Source of the DNA: Mrakia gelida
Taxonomy: Eukaryota; Basidiomycota; Tremellomycetes; Cystofilobasidiales; Mrakiaceae
Assembly: GCA_024345305.1 (NCBI GenBank)
Contig: BRON01000008.1
Span: 372,001 to 436,000 of the forward strand
Length of the DNA: 64,000 nucleotides
Direction of reading: 5' to 3'
Positions 22,053 to 35,509 of the stretch are shown in pieces. The notes beneath the pieces are model-generated. The model was given only the letters and a program-made list of their open reading frames with translations. It searched no databases and was not told the origin of the DNA. The stretch's first letter is position 1; each line of letters starts with the position of its first letter. The position numbers and the translations under genes were made by a program.

Positions 22053-22618
22053 GGTGGCGGGTTGATTGTGGTAGTTTCAGGAAGGAAGGCGAGCTGACGG
22101 ACGGACTTCGCGTTCCCCCCAGTTCCCCCCTCCCTCCTCGCTCGCTGTCAAACAAGAAACAGGGGCAAGAAGAAGGCGAGGTCGCCTTGACAACAAAGCT
22201 GGTAGACACGTGTTTTGAGCAAAGCGCTGTAACTGCTGAAGGGTAAGAAAGGAGGCCAGCGAAGCTCGTCCGTTTCGAAACGTCGCGTCGCGTCGCGTTC
22301 TCGCGGGCTCTCTCGTCTCTCCCTTCTTCAAAGCAAGCAAACGGATAATCAACCCAAGAGACGGAAAGCAAAACGGAAGAAAGCAAGTCCTGACTATCCG
22401 ATGGACGCCAGGGTTTGTATACGAAAGAAGAGAAGAGAAGGAGTCGAAGCCGTGCGAGGGTGAGTTGAGTTGAGAGAAAGATGCAGAGATGGATTGGAGG
22501 AGGTGTAAGATATTACGAGAAGGGAAGGGTTAAGCAAAACGAGATGGGAAAAGGAAAGAAGGAGGCGCTAAAGGAGGGAGTGGTGGATGGGATGAGGGTG
22601 GTGGGTGGTGGTGGCCTT
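22053..22618. other. Intergenic region upstream of WW gene A
   Basis: About 570 bp between the WW gene A start and the vigilin stop, both on the minus strand. It should contain the WW gene promoter and the vigilin 3' UTR. I see no gene. Confidence 0.5.
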
Positions 22619-25600
22619 TTAGAAATGGGAAGGTCGAGAGACGATGTCGACGATCATCTGCTTCGCGGTCTCGACGTCCTCCTTGGCTGTAGGGAGCGAA
22701 AACGAGGCGAACGAGGGTCAGTGACGGCGAGTAGAAACAAGGGAGAGATGAAGAGCAAGGTCTACGAACATCCAGTGATCTCGATGATGGAGTCTCCGTC
22801 TCGAGGAATGAAGATGTCGGCTCCAGACTCAGCCCTCAGTCGCGAGACGGTGGCTCCCTTGGTTCCGACGATTCGAGCGCTGTTGGAAGAAGACAGAACC
22901 GTTCGTCAGCTCGGCGACTCGACGAAGAGGATGGAGGGAAGCAGTGCCACTCACAAAGAAGACTGAGGAAGTCCAGCGATGACTCCGATGAAGCCGTTGG
23001 CCTCAGCAGACTTGATCGCGTCCTCGACGGTCTTGATCGCCTTGTCGAGAGCCTGCTGGTTCCTCGACTTGAGCGTCCACTCGACGGTCTCGTCTCCCTG
23101 TCCAGCGTACCGAGGGAAGATCTCGAAGATGTAGTCGAGGTCCGAAGAGTCTTGCTCGTCCTCGTCAATATCGATTCGACCGTTCGAGGCTCCGTTGGCG
23201 GAAGACTTGGACGGAGTAGGAGTCTCAGGCTTGGGAGGAGTGGGAGGGGACTCGACGATGACTCCAGAGTTTCGAAGGTTCCTGAAGAAGAAGCCTCGGT
23301 CGCCGACGATGTGGTAGACGAGCTTTTGAGGAACCTGGACGGTAGCGGTGAGCTGGTCGGCCTGAGCCTCTCGAGGCGCTCGAGCGGCTTGTCCCTCGGG
23401 TTGTTTCTGCAGAAATGAACGAAGAACAGACGAAGGTCAGTACTGGGACGGAAAGCGAGCGAGAAGAAACGAGAACGACTCACGGAAAGCTCCTCGACAG
23501 CAGCAGCGACGGCGGACTTGGATCCTCCGACCTTCACAATGGTCTTGGGATCCGCATCAGCGAGGTCGGCGGCGTTCTCGATCTCTCCGAAGGAAGCGTA
23601 CTGCCTGCTTCCAGGGAATTGGATGCTGGAAGGCGAAAGAGGGACGAGGACTGGTCAGCAACGGAACGAAGAAGAAGACGCGTCGAGCTCGAGTTCGAGG
23701 AACTCACGTGGTGTTGGTCTTCTTCTGCAAGTCGAGAAGAGCAGATCCTCCTCGACCGATCTTGCTAGCGTGGGAAGCGACGGGGACGGAAACTCCGACG
23801 ATGACTCGATCCTTGAGCTCGGCAACGATCTTGGTGAGCTCAGCCTTGAGTCGCTCGACGAGAGCGGGCTCTCCTCGAAGTCGAACCTCGTCGGAAGCCT
23901 CTCCCTTGGGGCTGCAAGCACAAAAAAGAAGAGGAGAGTCAGCACAGATGAAGAGAAGGCGAGAAACGAGTCGAAGAAGAAGGGAGGGAGTTGAGACATA
24001 CAAAGAGACGAGTCCAGCCTGAGCTCGAGCTTCCTCAGGTCCTCCACACGAGACGATAATCTCTCGGAGTCGAGATCCTCCAGCTCCGATGAGGGATCGG
24101 TGGAACTAAGCGGCGAGAAGAAGAGCGGAGGTCAGTACGAAGTCCTTTCGAGGAAAAGGATCGAAGCGAGGTCGAACGAACCTGGTGCTCAATCGAAACG
24201 GTGCTGTTGGTCTCCTCTCCAACGGTCTCAGCGACAGCGAGGATAGCGAGCTTGGCAGCCTTGATACCCTTGGTGGTTCCTCGGATGCTGTCGAGACAAA
24301 AAAGGAAGAGGGGGAGAAAAGAAGTTCAGCTCGAGTCGAAGCCAAGACGCAAGACGACGCGAGAGAGGACACTTACGTGATGGTAGTAGTAGGAGTCGAC
24401 GAATCGGCCTTTTCAACATCGATCTGAGTATCAGTCTCCTCCTTGATCTCGGTAATCTGCGATCCAGCCTTTCCGAGGACTCGAGCAACGGCTCGCGAGG
24501 GGATGGTGAACGAAACGGTCTGTCCGGTTTCCTTCTCGTACTCAGCGGCCTGGGAAACACGGAAAACGAAAGCTCGAGTCAGTGACCGCGAGATCATGAA
24601 GACGAGACGAGATAGAGCGTCACGTACCTCGAGCAACTCAGCCTTAGCGGAAGCGACACCCTTCTTTCCACCTCGAATGAGAACCTCGTCGGGCTTCTGG
24701 TCGGATCCCTCTCGGTCGGCCTTGGGGAAGGTGATCTTGACTCCGTACTTCTCCTCGAGTCGGATGGCGTACTTTCCAGAGGAACCGATGAGACCGGAGT
24801 GGAACTTCTTGGGGATGGTGACGGAGATGGAGGTCTCGTCGGCCTGTTCGTCGCGGAAACGAAGGAGAGGTCGAATCAGCGTGCGGTTCTTCTTCGAGGG
24901 AACGAACGATATGACGAGAGGTTAGACTTACGAGCTTCTCAACCTGAGCAAGGATTCGGACCTTGGCAGCAGCGACGGACTCCTTCCTTCCGGTGATCTG
25001 GATGCGAGACGAGCGAAGAGCCAAACGAGGTCAGTTTGAGCGACCCGAGGAACGAGTTTAGAAGCGACAAAAGATGGAAAGATAGCGAACCTTGCAGATA
25101 GCCTTTCCGCCGACGGGGGCGGCGTGCTTCTTCTTCTTGTCTCCGTTCTCAGCAGGAGCAGCAGCGACGGCGTCGTCGAACTGGACCTTGACTCCGAGAT
25201 CGTCTCGAAGCTTGTTGATAGCGGCCCCAGAAGATCCAACGAGGTGACCGACGTGAGCTCGGTCGACGGTGAACTCGACGACCTGCAGAAACAAACCAAA
25301 CAAAGAGCGAGGAAGGGGAGAGTCAGCGTCGGGAAGAACGAGACGAGATGGGACGACGTTGAACTCACGTGTCCGTTGATGATGAGATCGTTCTTAGCGT
25401 CGTGAACGATCTGCAAGATCTCCTTCTCGACCCTATCGACGTCGGGAGCAGGTCCTCGGATGGTGATGGTGTCGGCGTCAGGGCTCGAGGTGTCGTTCTT
25501 TCCGGTTCCAACTCGGACGGAAACGAGCTTGTCCTCTCCGATGATGCTGAACGAAGAACCAAAGTCAGCTCTTCGTCGTTCTTTAACACCCAACGCAGCC

Positions 25601-28576
25601 TCTAGAGAGAGGCACTCACGCGTTCAAGTTGGTTCCACCAGTTCCGATGATAGCTCGGTGCCACTTGGCCTCAACGTCGAGGGTCGAAGTCTTGAGATCG
25701 GCAGCCTCCTTCGCGAGCTTGAGGAGCTCCTCCTTGACGAGAGCGAGCTTCTCCTTAGCCTGGACGTCGAGAGTCTTGGCGTCGAGGGAGTCGGCGTCGG
25801 CGGGGGCGTAAATGAGGACGACGGAAGAGGACTCCTGGGACTCGAGAGGGAAGATGACCTCGACTCCGTGCTGGGAGTGGAACTGGTTGACCCTGAGCGA
25901 GGCGAAACGAGAAACGAACGGGTTCGGTCAGTCACGAGGTCGAAAGAGAGATAAAAGATAGAAGAGAGGATGCGACGACTCACTTGGAACCCTTCTTTCC
26001 GATCAAGAATCGGTGGACGAGATGATCGATCTCAACCTTCTCGACCCTCGAGGGACCCAAAGCCTTCGCGATCCTCTGAATCTCCTTCTTCGCAGCGGTG
26101 ACCTTCTCCCTGTCCTCTCCAACGAGCTCGACGACGACCTGTCCGGAAGCGTCGATGGCGGCGGGGAAGGGAGGGAAGATCCTGGTGGGAGCGTGAGCCT
26201 CGGCGACCTTCCTGAACTGTCCGGTCTTGATGAGGTATCGGAGGAGGGCCTTGGAGTGGGAGAGGGTGTCGAAGGGGTTGGAGGGAGATCGGTGGAGGGA
26301 AGCGAGATCGAGAGACTCGACGGCGACGGCGTTGGCCTTGGTGACGACCTGCAAGAGCGAGGAAGAAAAGGAGACGCGTCAGTTGGAGTTCGAGAGCTTG
26401 GACGAGATCCAAAAGAGGTAGACTCACGGCTCCGAGAGCTGAGGAGAGGTTGTTGGTAGGTCCTCGGATGACGACCTGATCAGAGGTATCCCTGAAAACA
26501 GAAAGATAGAAGAGCAGGTCAGCTGGAGGCCGGCGCGAGACGCGAAGACGAGCGAAAGAAGGATGGACGAACTCGATGCTGGGAAGCTCAACAACACATC
26601 CGGTGGTAGTGAGGATCTCATCGGCGTTGGCTCCAACGAGGAATCGGTGCTGCCTCTTGGGAATGGAGATGGCGAGGGTGGTGGTCGACGATTTCTGCGA
26701 GGGACGAGAACGAACGCGAAGAGAGGAGAGGAAAGGTCAGAACTTCGATCTTTCTTCCGACACAAAGAGAGCGGAAACGAGTGGGAGAAGTGGAGAGCTA
26801 GACTCACAAGATCCTCGTAGAGGTTGTGGATGGCGGAGACGACGTCCTTGACAGCCTCCTTCTCTCCGGTGACAACAATAGCAAGGTCTCGCTTCGAGAT
26901 GTGACCGTTGACGGCGACGACTTCCTCCCCATCGTCGTTCTCAGCCTGCTCGGCCTGGAGTCGGAAGGCCTTCAGCATGGCAGGAGGAGGGATGTTGATT
27001 CGAACCTCCTTTCCAGACTCGAGCTCCTGGACGCGCTGAGCAATGAAGGGGAAATAAGAAGCGGGAACGTCCTTGATCTTCTTGGAGTCCTTGGAGACCC
27101 TGTTTCCGATGTGAGCGAGGATCTGAGCCTGAGCCTCGTTGGCGGAGGGAGTAGGACCGGTGATGGTGATCTCGACGGTAGGCTCGGAGGAAGGGAGGTC
27201 GTCGTCGTCGTCCGAGGAGGAACCGTTGTCGGATCCAGCGGGAGTAGGGACGGTGGACGAGTTGGCGGCGTCTTCTCGCTTGGGGATGTTGATTCGGCAT
27301 CCGGTGGAGTCGGTGATTTGACGGAGGGTGGTTCCTGCGAGGAAGAAGATGAGGGAGGAGGAGGGAGGGGTGTGTGAGCTCGGAGGGAGGGAGGGAGGAG
27401 GTTGGAGCAAGCGAACGAGAACGAGAACAAGCTCAAACTCACCCTTGGGACCGATGATAGCACCGAGAGTCGAGATGGGAGCGTCGATGGTGAGGGTGAT
27501 GACCTTGGAGAGCCTCGAAGTCAACAACTTCTTAGCGAGCTCGACCGCCTTGACGTTGGGACCCTTGACGACGAACTGGGTCAGCCCAGTCTTCTTCTGA
27601 GTCGAAGCCTCGACGGCGGTTCCAGTCTTCTCCTGAACTTGCTTCATGATGGTTCCGAGAGGAATGACCTTTCCGTCCCTGTCGGTCTGAGGTCCGACGA
27701 CGATGGAGAGGGTGTCGAGAGCTCCGGAGTGCTTGACGGGAGGAGGAGCGGTTCGAGCCTTGGACGCTCCGGAAGACCCCCAGATGGAGGGAGGAGCTCG
27801 AGCGTGGACGGGAGCGGGAGCTGAAGGACCGAGGGAAGGGAAGGCGTCCTCGGAGGAGGTGTTGGGAGCAGGAGCTTTCTTGGCCGAAGAAGACGAGGGA
27901 CCGTTGGCAGCAGAGGACGAGGAGGAACCGTTGACGTTGGACCGAGGGGTATCGTCCGTGAGGCTGGGGAAGGGATCAGGAGCGCCTTCCAAGGCGTGTC
28001 GCTGAGGGTGGAGAAGAGGACAAAGAAGGAGGGAGTCAGCATGGGAGAGCGAGAAAGCAAAGAGAGAGCGAGAGACGAAGGGAGACAATGAAATCGAGAA
28101 GTCGAGAAGTCGGAGGAAGGCGTCTTTCGATCAGAAGAGCAGGGAGGACGAGAGCTCTTCTTGGGGGAAAAGTATAGATGGGAGTCTCGTAGTCGAGGCT
28201 GAGCATGCTCTGGGTAGTAGGGAAAGTATGGTAACTCTCCAAAGTATGGTAACTCTCCCTAGTAGCTCTCTCGAAGCTGTCTCGTCTGCCAGCTCGACTC
28301 TCTCTGGCCTCGACCGACCGAGACCACTCGGTCCTTCCCTCCCTCCTCGTTCTCTTTGTCGAAAAAAGACTCCCTTGGAGGTCCCAGATCTCGAGAGAGA
28401 GAAAGTAGGGGCCCATTGAGCTTCTCGAGTACTCGTATGAGCTCGAGAAGCTCGAAAGCACGGGGGGGAAGAGGGCGAACGAGCAGGATGAAAGGGAGAG
28501 GGAGGGGAAGTAGAGCGAGGTCGAACGAGCGAATGAAACTCACCTTCTGAAGGTCTGCCGCACTGAGAGTTGCCAT
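22619..28576 (-). CDS. SCP160: Multi-KH RNA-binding protein, vigilin/Scp160 family
   Basis: Nineteen phase-consistent exons give 1317 residues, close to yeast Scp160 (~1220) and vigilin (~1270). After a Ser/Ala/Pro-rich N-terminus (~110 residues) come about ten or more KH repeats. Most show a GXXG-type loop: IIGPKGTT, LIGKKGSK, IIGTGGTN, LVGSSGAA, LIGSSGKY, VLGKAGSQ, LIGAGGSR, KIGRGGSA and IVGTKGAT. One repeat is degenerate (FLVGANADEIL). Family members bind mRNAs on polysomes and at the ER and affect translation, ploidy and silencing. Exons start at 28576, 28001, 27334, 26694, 26491, 26348, 25892, 25546, 25282, 24997, 24843, 24549, 24287, 24105, 23911, 23625, 23406, 22879 and 22686. The gene is divergent from the PMT gene, sharing ~385 bp upstream. 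Confidence 0.93.
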
Positions 28577-28960
28577 TATAAACCGGGTGATTGACTTGTT
28601 AACCGTTAAGGGGAGTTGGGGATCTGAGAGAACCTTGAACTTGTAAAGAAGTAAAGGAAGGGGGGAGGGAGTTGGGAAGCAAGAAGGAGGACGAGATGGC
28701 CAGCGAGGCAAGCGACTTTCGATTTCAGCACAGGAGAAGGAAGCCGCTCGTCCCCTTCCCTTCCCCTTCAACCATCAGAAGAGCTTGAAAATCTTCTCTT
28801 CTTCCCTTCCAGCCCTTCAGCTCAGGCTAAAGTAGCATCCAACTTCCAAACTCTCTCGAAGAACCCAGGCGGTCTCGCTTGAATCGACTCTCCTTCGCCT
28901 CTCCCTCCCCTCTCGACCTCCTCCCTCCCCTCCCCCTCCCCCTTCCCTCTCGTCGTCGCC
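28577..28960. other. Divergent promoter of vigilin and PMT genes
   Basis: 384 bp between the two start codons. The PMT side is strongly pyrimidine-rich just before its ATG. No TATA box is obvious. I see no gene. Confidence 0.5.
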
Positions 28961-31900
28961 ATGCCTGCTCGCAAACCTTCCCCCTTCTTCCCTCTCCCCT
29001 CCGCTCCTGCTGGACCGGTCATCCACGATGCCGACGCTCGACTTTCGGAACGCCGACACGAATCCACGCTCAAGTCGTCCTCCATCCGAGCTTCGAGACA
29101 GGCAGGAGGAAGCAGGTCGACTCACATCTCAAAGAGGGAATGGATCATCGTAGGAGTAATCGTTCTCCTCGCTTCAGTCGTAAGGCTCTACAAGATATCA
29201 GAACCGACAAGTGTAGTGTAAGTACGAATCTCTACCAGCTTTCGTTGAGGAGGGAGCGAGCGAGGAGCTGGCAAGGCAGGCCTATTTCAGTCGAGCTCAC
29301 CATCTCCTGCTCCTTCCTCCTCTTCTTCTGCTCTTCTCTTCCATTCAGCTTCGACGAGGTTCACTTCGGAGGATTCGCTTCAAAGGTGAGCTCATAGTCC
29401 TTCTGCGCTGTTCCTCTACCCACCTCTCAAACTCACTCGTCTTGTCCTCATCTCGCAGTACATTCGTCGCACCTTCTTCATGGACGTTCACCCTCCCCTC
29501 GCCAAACTCCTCATCACCCTCGCAGGTTGGCTGGGAGGATACAAGGGAGGTCCTGAAGATTTCAAGGACATCGCCAAGTAAGTCTGCTTCCCACCCTTTC
29601 TTTCCTTCTCGTCTATACTTCGCCCGCAAGAGCTCACCTTTCGCCTTCTCGTCTCTTCGTCGCTCTCACAGGGAGTACACCCCTCTCGTCCCCTACGTCT
29701 CGATGCGACTCCTCACCGGCTTCCTCGGAGTCCTCCTCGTCCCAACCACCTACCTCACCCTCCGAGCTCTCACCTGCACTCTCACCACCTCCCTCCTCGG
29801 ATCCCTCCTCATCCTCTTCGAAAACGCCCTCGCAGCTCAATCCCGTCTCATCCTCCTCGACTCCCCCTTGCTCTTCTTCACCGCCGGAACCATCCTCTGC
29901 TTCGTTCGCTTCACCAACGAGGACGCCAAGAAACCCTTCACCAAACCCTGGTGGAGATGGCTCCTCGCGTCGGGAACGATGCTCGGAGCCGTCGCGAGTT
30001 GCAAGTGGGTGGGGTTGTTCACCATCGCGACGCTCGGATGTGCGACGATCGGGCAGCTTTGGGTGTTGTTGGGAGATCTGAGGGTCAGCCCAAGGTTGTG
30101 GTTGAGGCATTTTGTCGCGAGGGCGATTGGGTTGATCGTGGTGCCGGTGCTGGTGTACATGTTCATCTTCAAGATCCACTTCATGGTGCTCGACAGCTCA
30201 GGAGATGGGGATGGCTTCATGAGCTCGGAGTTCCAGCATACGCTGAACGGACATGGGATGGCCGATACGTTCGCTGGTGAGTCCTCTTTCTGTCTTTGCC
30301 TCTCAAGTCTACCTCTTTCGAGTTTTGGTCGAGAGACGCGAAGGAGAGCTGACCCAGCGTTCGCTCCTTCCCATCTTGGCTCTCGCCCGCACGCAGAGGT
30401 CGCCTACGGATCCACCGTCTCGATCCGACATCTCAACACCCAGGGAGGATACCTTCACTCTCACCCTCACAACTACCCTACTGGATCTCTTCGTTCGTCC
30501 TTCTCTCTTCTCTTCCGTCCCTCCTCTCCTCTCGTTCTCGAAGCTGACGCCTCATCCTTCCCTGCTCTCCTTCTTCTTCGCTCTTCAGAACAACAAATCA
30601 CCCTCTACCCTCACCGAGACACCAACAACGAGTGGGTCATCCTCAACGTCTCCACCGAAGGAGTTCCCGATCCCGACTGGGACGTCGTCGATCCCATGGT
30701 CTTCATCACCGAGGGAGCTCAGATCCGACTGCAGCACAAGATCACCAAGAAGAGACTCCACTCTCATGACGTTCGACCTCCCATCAGTGAAGTCGACTTC
30801 CAGAACGAGATCAGTGGTTACGGCTTCGACGGATTCTCAGGAGACGCGTGAGTTCGATTTTTTCCTTCTTTCCTTCCCTTCGTCTTCCTTCCGATCTCTT
30901 CTGTCCCCCTTCTCTCCTCCTTCGGACGCGCACTGTACTGATATATCACTCGTTTCCTTCAACCAGCAACGACATCTTCACCGTCGAACTCGCCAACGGA
31001 CAAGATCGCAAGTCTCGGAAAGCTCTTCGTTCGCTTCGATCCCATTTCCGACTTCGACACCACCTCACGGGATGCTACCTCTTCTCGCACAAGGTCAAGC
31101 TTCCCGAGTGGGGTTTTGAACAGCAGGAGGTGACGTGCAACAAGAACCCGACCATCGACAACGCGCTGTGGTACATCGAGACGAACGAGCACGCGCGACG
31201 TGAGTTTCTTTCTTCCTTCCATCTTCCACCCCTTTTCGCGGTGTCTCCCTCACCGTTCGAGCGTGCACGAACGATGAGCTGACTCTTCGTCCCTCTCTTC
31301 TCGTCTCGTCGCCTGCAGTTCCCGCTACCGCCGAGAAGGTCAACTACAAGGTCCCAGGTTTCCTCTCCAAGTTCGCCGAGCTTCAAGCCGTCATGTGGAG
31401 AACCAACGCTGGACTTACCGATCGACACGCTTACGACTCAAGACCTGGATCGTGGCCCTTCATGAGACGAGGAATCGTTCGTTCTCCTCCCTCATCCCGT
31501 CGTCCTTCTCGACGCGTCGACTGACCTTGGCTCTTCGATTCGATCTGGTCTGCGGTGACCGCAGAACTTCTGGGTCAAGAACAACCGACAGATCTACCTC
31601 ATCGGAAACCCCGTCGTCTGGTGGGCGTCGACCTCCGCCGTCATCCTCTACGTTCTCGTTCGAGGTCTCCTCATCCTTCGAGCGAAGAGAGGGTTCAGGG
31701 ATCTTCACCATCGTTCGTTCATCTTGCCCTCTCACTATTTCCTCTGGCGCCGCTTCTCCCGCCATCTCTCTGAACTAACCCTCCTCTCCCTTTCCTCGCT
31801 TCTCCGCCAGCTCTCGTCCTCGCCTACGACCCCATCCTCTCCTTCCTCCTCCTCGCCTGGTCCCTCCACTACGCCCCCTTCTTCCTCATGGAACGTCAAC

Positions 31901-32817
31901 TCTTCCTTCACCACTACCTCCCCGCCCTCTACTTCTCCGTCCTCCTCCTCTGCGTCCTCTTCGACCTCTCCGTCTCCCGCCTCAAGCCCAGATCGAGAGT
32001 CGTCGTCGCCGGGATCGTGCTTCTCGTCGCGCTCGGAGGATTCAGGCACTTCAGTCCGTTGACTTACGGGAGGCCATGGACGAAGTCGGAGTGTGAGAAC
32101 TCGAAGTGGAGGAAGAGTTGGGATTTCAGCTGGTGAGTTCGAGATCTGACGGTTCGACTGGAAGACCAAGCGACGGCGAGTTGGAACTGCCGCGTCGTTT
32201 TGCTTTTCCTTTTCCGTTTTGCAGCTCCGACTTCCACGACGACTACTCCAAGTACACCACCATCCCGCCTCCTCTCTTCGAATCGGAACCCATCACCTCC
32301 AACAAGGTCGAGGCTCCAGAAGCAGCTATCACGACCGAGGTTCATCTCTCCTTCTTCTCTTCGATCCAACTCTTCTTCCTTCTCTCTCTTCTGACTCTTT
32401 CTTCTTCCCTCGTCTCTCTTTTCCTCCTCACAGCTCCCCGCCGCCCCAGTCGAAGCAGGACACGACGTCTTCGCTCCCGCCAAAGCCGTCCCAATCTACG
32501 ACGAGGCAGCAGCCGCCGCTGTCGCAGCTCTCGGAAACGACGAACTCCTCCCCGCTCACGGAGGAGCCGACGATCTCGCTACTGGAGTTGTCGCCGACGA
32601 GGAGTCTCAAGCTACCAAAAGGTCGGAAGAGGACGCGGAACCCAGTCCTCCAGTGCAGCTCGTCGTTCCTCCGAGGGTGGAGGATCTGAGTGGAGAGGAG
32701 AGGGAGGAGGTCGAGGATCTGGTAGCTGAAGCGTTGAAGGAGGATGAGAAGCATGAGGAGGTGCTGGAGGTGCTGGAGGTGGTGGAGAAGGCGGAGGGTG
32801 GGGACGTGATGGATTAG
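28961..32817 (+). CDS. Dolichyl-phosphate-mannose protein O-mannosyltransferase (PMT2-type)
   Basis: Twelve exons (28961-29217, 29349-29385, 29459-29577, 29672-30276, 30397-30492, 30589-30847, 30967-31199, 31319-31476, 31565-31712, 31811-32132, 32225-32339, 32434-32817) encode 910 residues. The protein has a cytosolic N-terminus, a first membrane helix, and a lumenal loop with the FDEVHFGGF acidic pair and [11 protein letters not shown]. Several membrane helices follow, then a MIR-type lumenal region ([41 protein letters not shown]). More membrane helices and an acidic Ala/Glu-rich tail of ~100 residues close it. PMTs transfer mannose from Dol-P-Man to Ser/Thr of secretory proteins in the ER. 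The GFEQQEVTC segment and overall layout favour the PMT2/PMT3/PMT6 branch. The acidic tail is longer than in yeast Pmt2. Confidence 0.93.
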
Positions 32818-33868
32818 AGCGAGCAGGAGAGCGAAACGTCGAGGGAGCGTTTGGGTGAGGGTTTTAGCTGTGTACGATTCTTTCTCAATCTCAGATGGAC
32901 TTTTTCTCTTTTCGTTTGCGCTGTTGAACGAATGGTCTCGAGATTGAGAGGCAGGGAGAACGAGCGAGCGGGGGCGAAGACGTCTGCGACGACGCGGTTC
33001 TCCCTCCCTCCGCCATCCTCTTCGCTCAGCCACTCGCTCGACGAGAAACCCTCGATGAAAGCCGTCCGTGAACCGAGCAACAACATACCTCGTCATATCC
33101 CTCAATCTCGAACTCTCCAACGGGAAGCGAACAAGGAGGAGGCAGGGTCGAACCATTCCCGACGCACGACTGAACCCTCGTCGCTCCTCCCCTGATCTCT
33201 TCCCTTCACTTCACCTTCTAAAGTTCCAGCGGTCGTTCCGACGTCATTCATTTACCAGAACCCAAACCTACCTTTCCCGCGGCTCGTCCACTCCAGCGCT
33301 CTCGAACCAAGCGACTCATTTGCCAGCGTCTCGAACTCGTCTCACCGGATTTGGGAGACGCGTCGAAAAGGTGGCTTGCTGCTCGCCTTTCGCTTTGATC
33401 TTTCCTTTCGTTTCTTTAGGGAGATGGAGAGTGAGTAGCGCTCAATATATAGAATAGATAGTGGAAAAAAAGGATGCGTCGCTCTGCGATGATGTCTAGA
33501 ATAACTTAAAGCAGCAAGAGAAAATGCGAGAGCGAGCGAGGAGCGATTGTAATAACTGTAAGGAAGGAAAAGGAATGTGGTTGGGTTAGATCTAAAGGAG
33601 TGCGAGTCGACGGTTGGCAAGTACGACTAGGTTTGGCGACGGTGTGGTGGTGGGTACGACGTAGGTAAAAAGAACGAGAAACAACAGGTAACGAGAGGGA
33701 AAAGGGATGGGGTCGAGAACAAGATCCGCCCGGCCCAACACAACGATATAGAGGAGACGGAGAACTAAGCACACAACCGAGAGAGAGGGAGAGAGAGAAA
33801 GAGCGAGAGGCCAGCTCTTTGAAAGGAAAGCTACACAACTAGGAAGGGGGAACGAACGCGAAGCAAAG
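32818..33868. other. Convergent intergenic region
   Basis: About 1.05 kb between the PMT stop (+) and the Pcl cyclin stop (-). It contains short overlapping ORFs only and probably two 3' UTRs. I see no gene, tRNA or repeat. Confidence 0.5.
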
Positions 33869-35509
33869 CTAGAGACCCAGCTCTCCTCTCTCCGCGTCGA
33901 GACCTTCCACTCGAATGCCCTCCCTCCCCTTGGCACCGACGACTCTCGACCCATCCTGAGATCCTCCTCCTCCCATCAGACGTCCCCATCCTCCAGCCGA
34001 AGCGACGAGGTTGGCGAAGGAGCCGCGAGGCTTGATGGTGAGACCTCCCGAGGGGACCTTCCCGTTCCTCGACGTCGACGAAACGATCCTCTGTTGCTGG
34101 AGAGTCGGTTGGGACGAGCGAGGTGGAGGAGGAGGAGGGAGGGAATCGGAGTCTGCTGAGGATGCGGAGGATGCGGAGGAAGAGGAGCCTCGGCGGGAGA
34201 GGTGGGGAGGGGAGAGGGGAGTGAGGGAGGAGTGGTAGGAGGAGTGGGAGTGAGGGATGGAGAGGTGGGAAGCGGTTGCTGTTGATCGTGAGTTGGAAGC
34301 GATGTGGGTTGTGGATAGCGAGTGGGAGAGAGCGTTGATGGAGGGGAGGGGTCGTCGAGCGGCGGGAGCAGGGTAGGCGGGCGTGGTGGTCGCGTTCGTG
34401 CTCGAAGTGGAGATGGAGGAAGAGGTGGAAGCGTCCGACGAGTTGGAAGTCGACCGTTCCAGGTCAGGAAGACCATCGACTCCTTCGACCGATTGCGACG
34501 ACGACGATACCGACGTAGGAAGTCCAGCGACGACGACGGTCTCCTTCGCAGCGACGGCGACTCTCCTCGCGACTCCTCCCTCCAGCGACGCGGTCATGGC
34601 GGACCTCTTGGCCCTCTTCTCCCTGTTGGATCGAATGAAGGGAGCGTAGTGGACGAGAAGCTCCTCCTCGGTAACCCTGAGATCGTAGTCGAGGAGGTAG
34701 AGGAGCTGCTTCTCCATGAGGTTGACCTCGGCGAGGGAGAAGAGGGCTGAGTATCGCTGCCAGTGCTTGTTCTTCGGCGACGAGTCGTTGAGATACTTGG
34801 CGGCACAGATGAGAGCGGCGAGGAAGACTCGATGACGAGTGCAGTGCATTCCTGAGAAGGAAGAAAGGAGAAACAAAGCGAAAGAGAGTCAGTGTTAATT
34901 GTTTCAGAATCGAAAGGCGCGAAGGTCGCAAGGAGAGATGGCGGGTTCGGTTCGCAAGAAATTCTAGACTCACCTTTTGCGACTCTGGGAAGTTTGGACT
35001 TGAGCCTCTCGAGGTAGACGAGGGTGACGAGAAGGGTTGAAGGCTGGACGTTGGATTGCTCGACGAGGAGGTGGATGAAGGTCTGGAGGGAGGGGAGGTT
35101 GGAGGAAGCGTCGACGTCGATGGTGGTGGCCGAAGTTGTCGATGTCGAAGAGGGAAGTTCCGGGACGCCTGGTGTGCTGATCTTGGTAGGAGTGGTAGGA
35201 GGGGAGAGGAGGGAGGTCGAAGGCTTGTCGACGACGATGACGGACGTAGCTTTGGCGGCGAGGGTGCCTGCGAGAGAGCAAAGGAGGAGGAGGAGGAGGA
35301 AGGTCGAAGGTCAGCTCACTTCGTTTTTCGCTCGTCTTCGTATGCGAGGAATAGCTCCTCGACTTCGGGATAGAGAAAGAAAGGGAAAACTTACAGATCT
35401 GCTCCTTAGTGACGCCCTGCTTCAGCAGATCGAGGAGTTCAGGGTCGTGCATGGCCCGAGGAAGAAGCGAGGAAGGGTATCGAGCGTTGGACGAAGGTGG
35501 GGACGACAT
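33869..35509 (-). CDS. Pcl1/Pcl2-type cyclin (Pho85-class)
   Basis: Three exons (35509-35395, 35267-34974, 34851-33869) encode 463 residues. The cyclin box spans ~85-210: [39 protein letters not shown], then [34 protein letters not shown] and [19 protein letters not shown]. This is the signature of fungal Pcl cyclins that partner the CDK Pho85 and control G1, polarity and stress responses. The C-terminal ~230 residues are Ser/Thr/Pro-rich and probably disordered and phosphorylated. The start opens [17 protein letters not shown], just before a conserved [17 protein letters not shown] helix. Confidence 0.88.

Noticed and set aside
26424..28088. 554-codon minus-strand ORF in the vigilin gene
   Set aside because: It arises from reading through short in-frame introns; the GTGAGT/CAG boundaries inside it are required to join the KH repeats correctly.
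22619..28960. Functional link between the vigilin and PMT genes because they share a promoter
   Set aside because: Head-to-head arrangement is common in this compact genome, and nothing in the sequence ties the two functions together.
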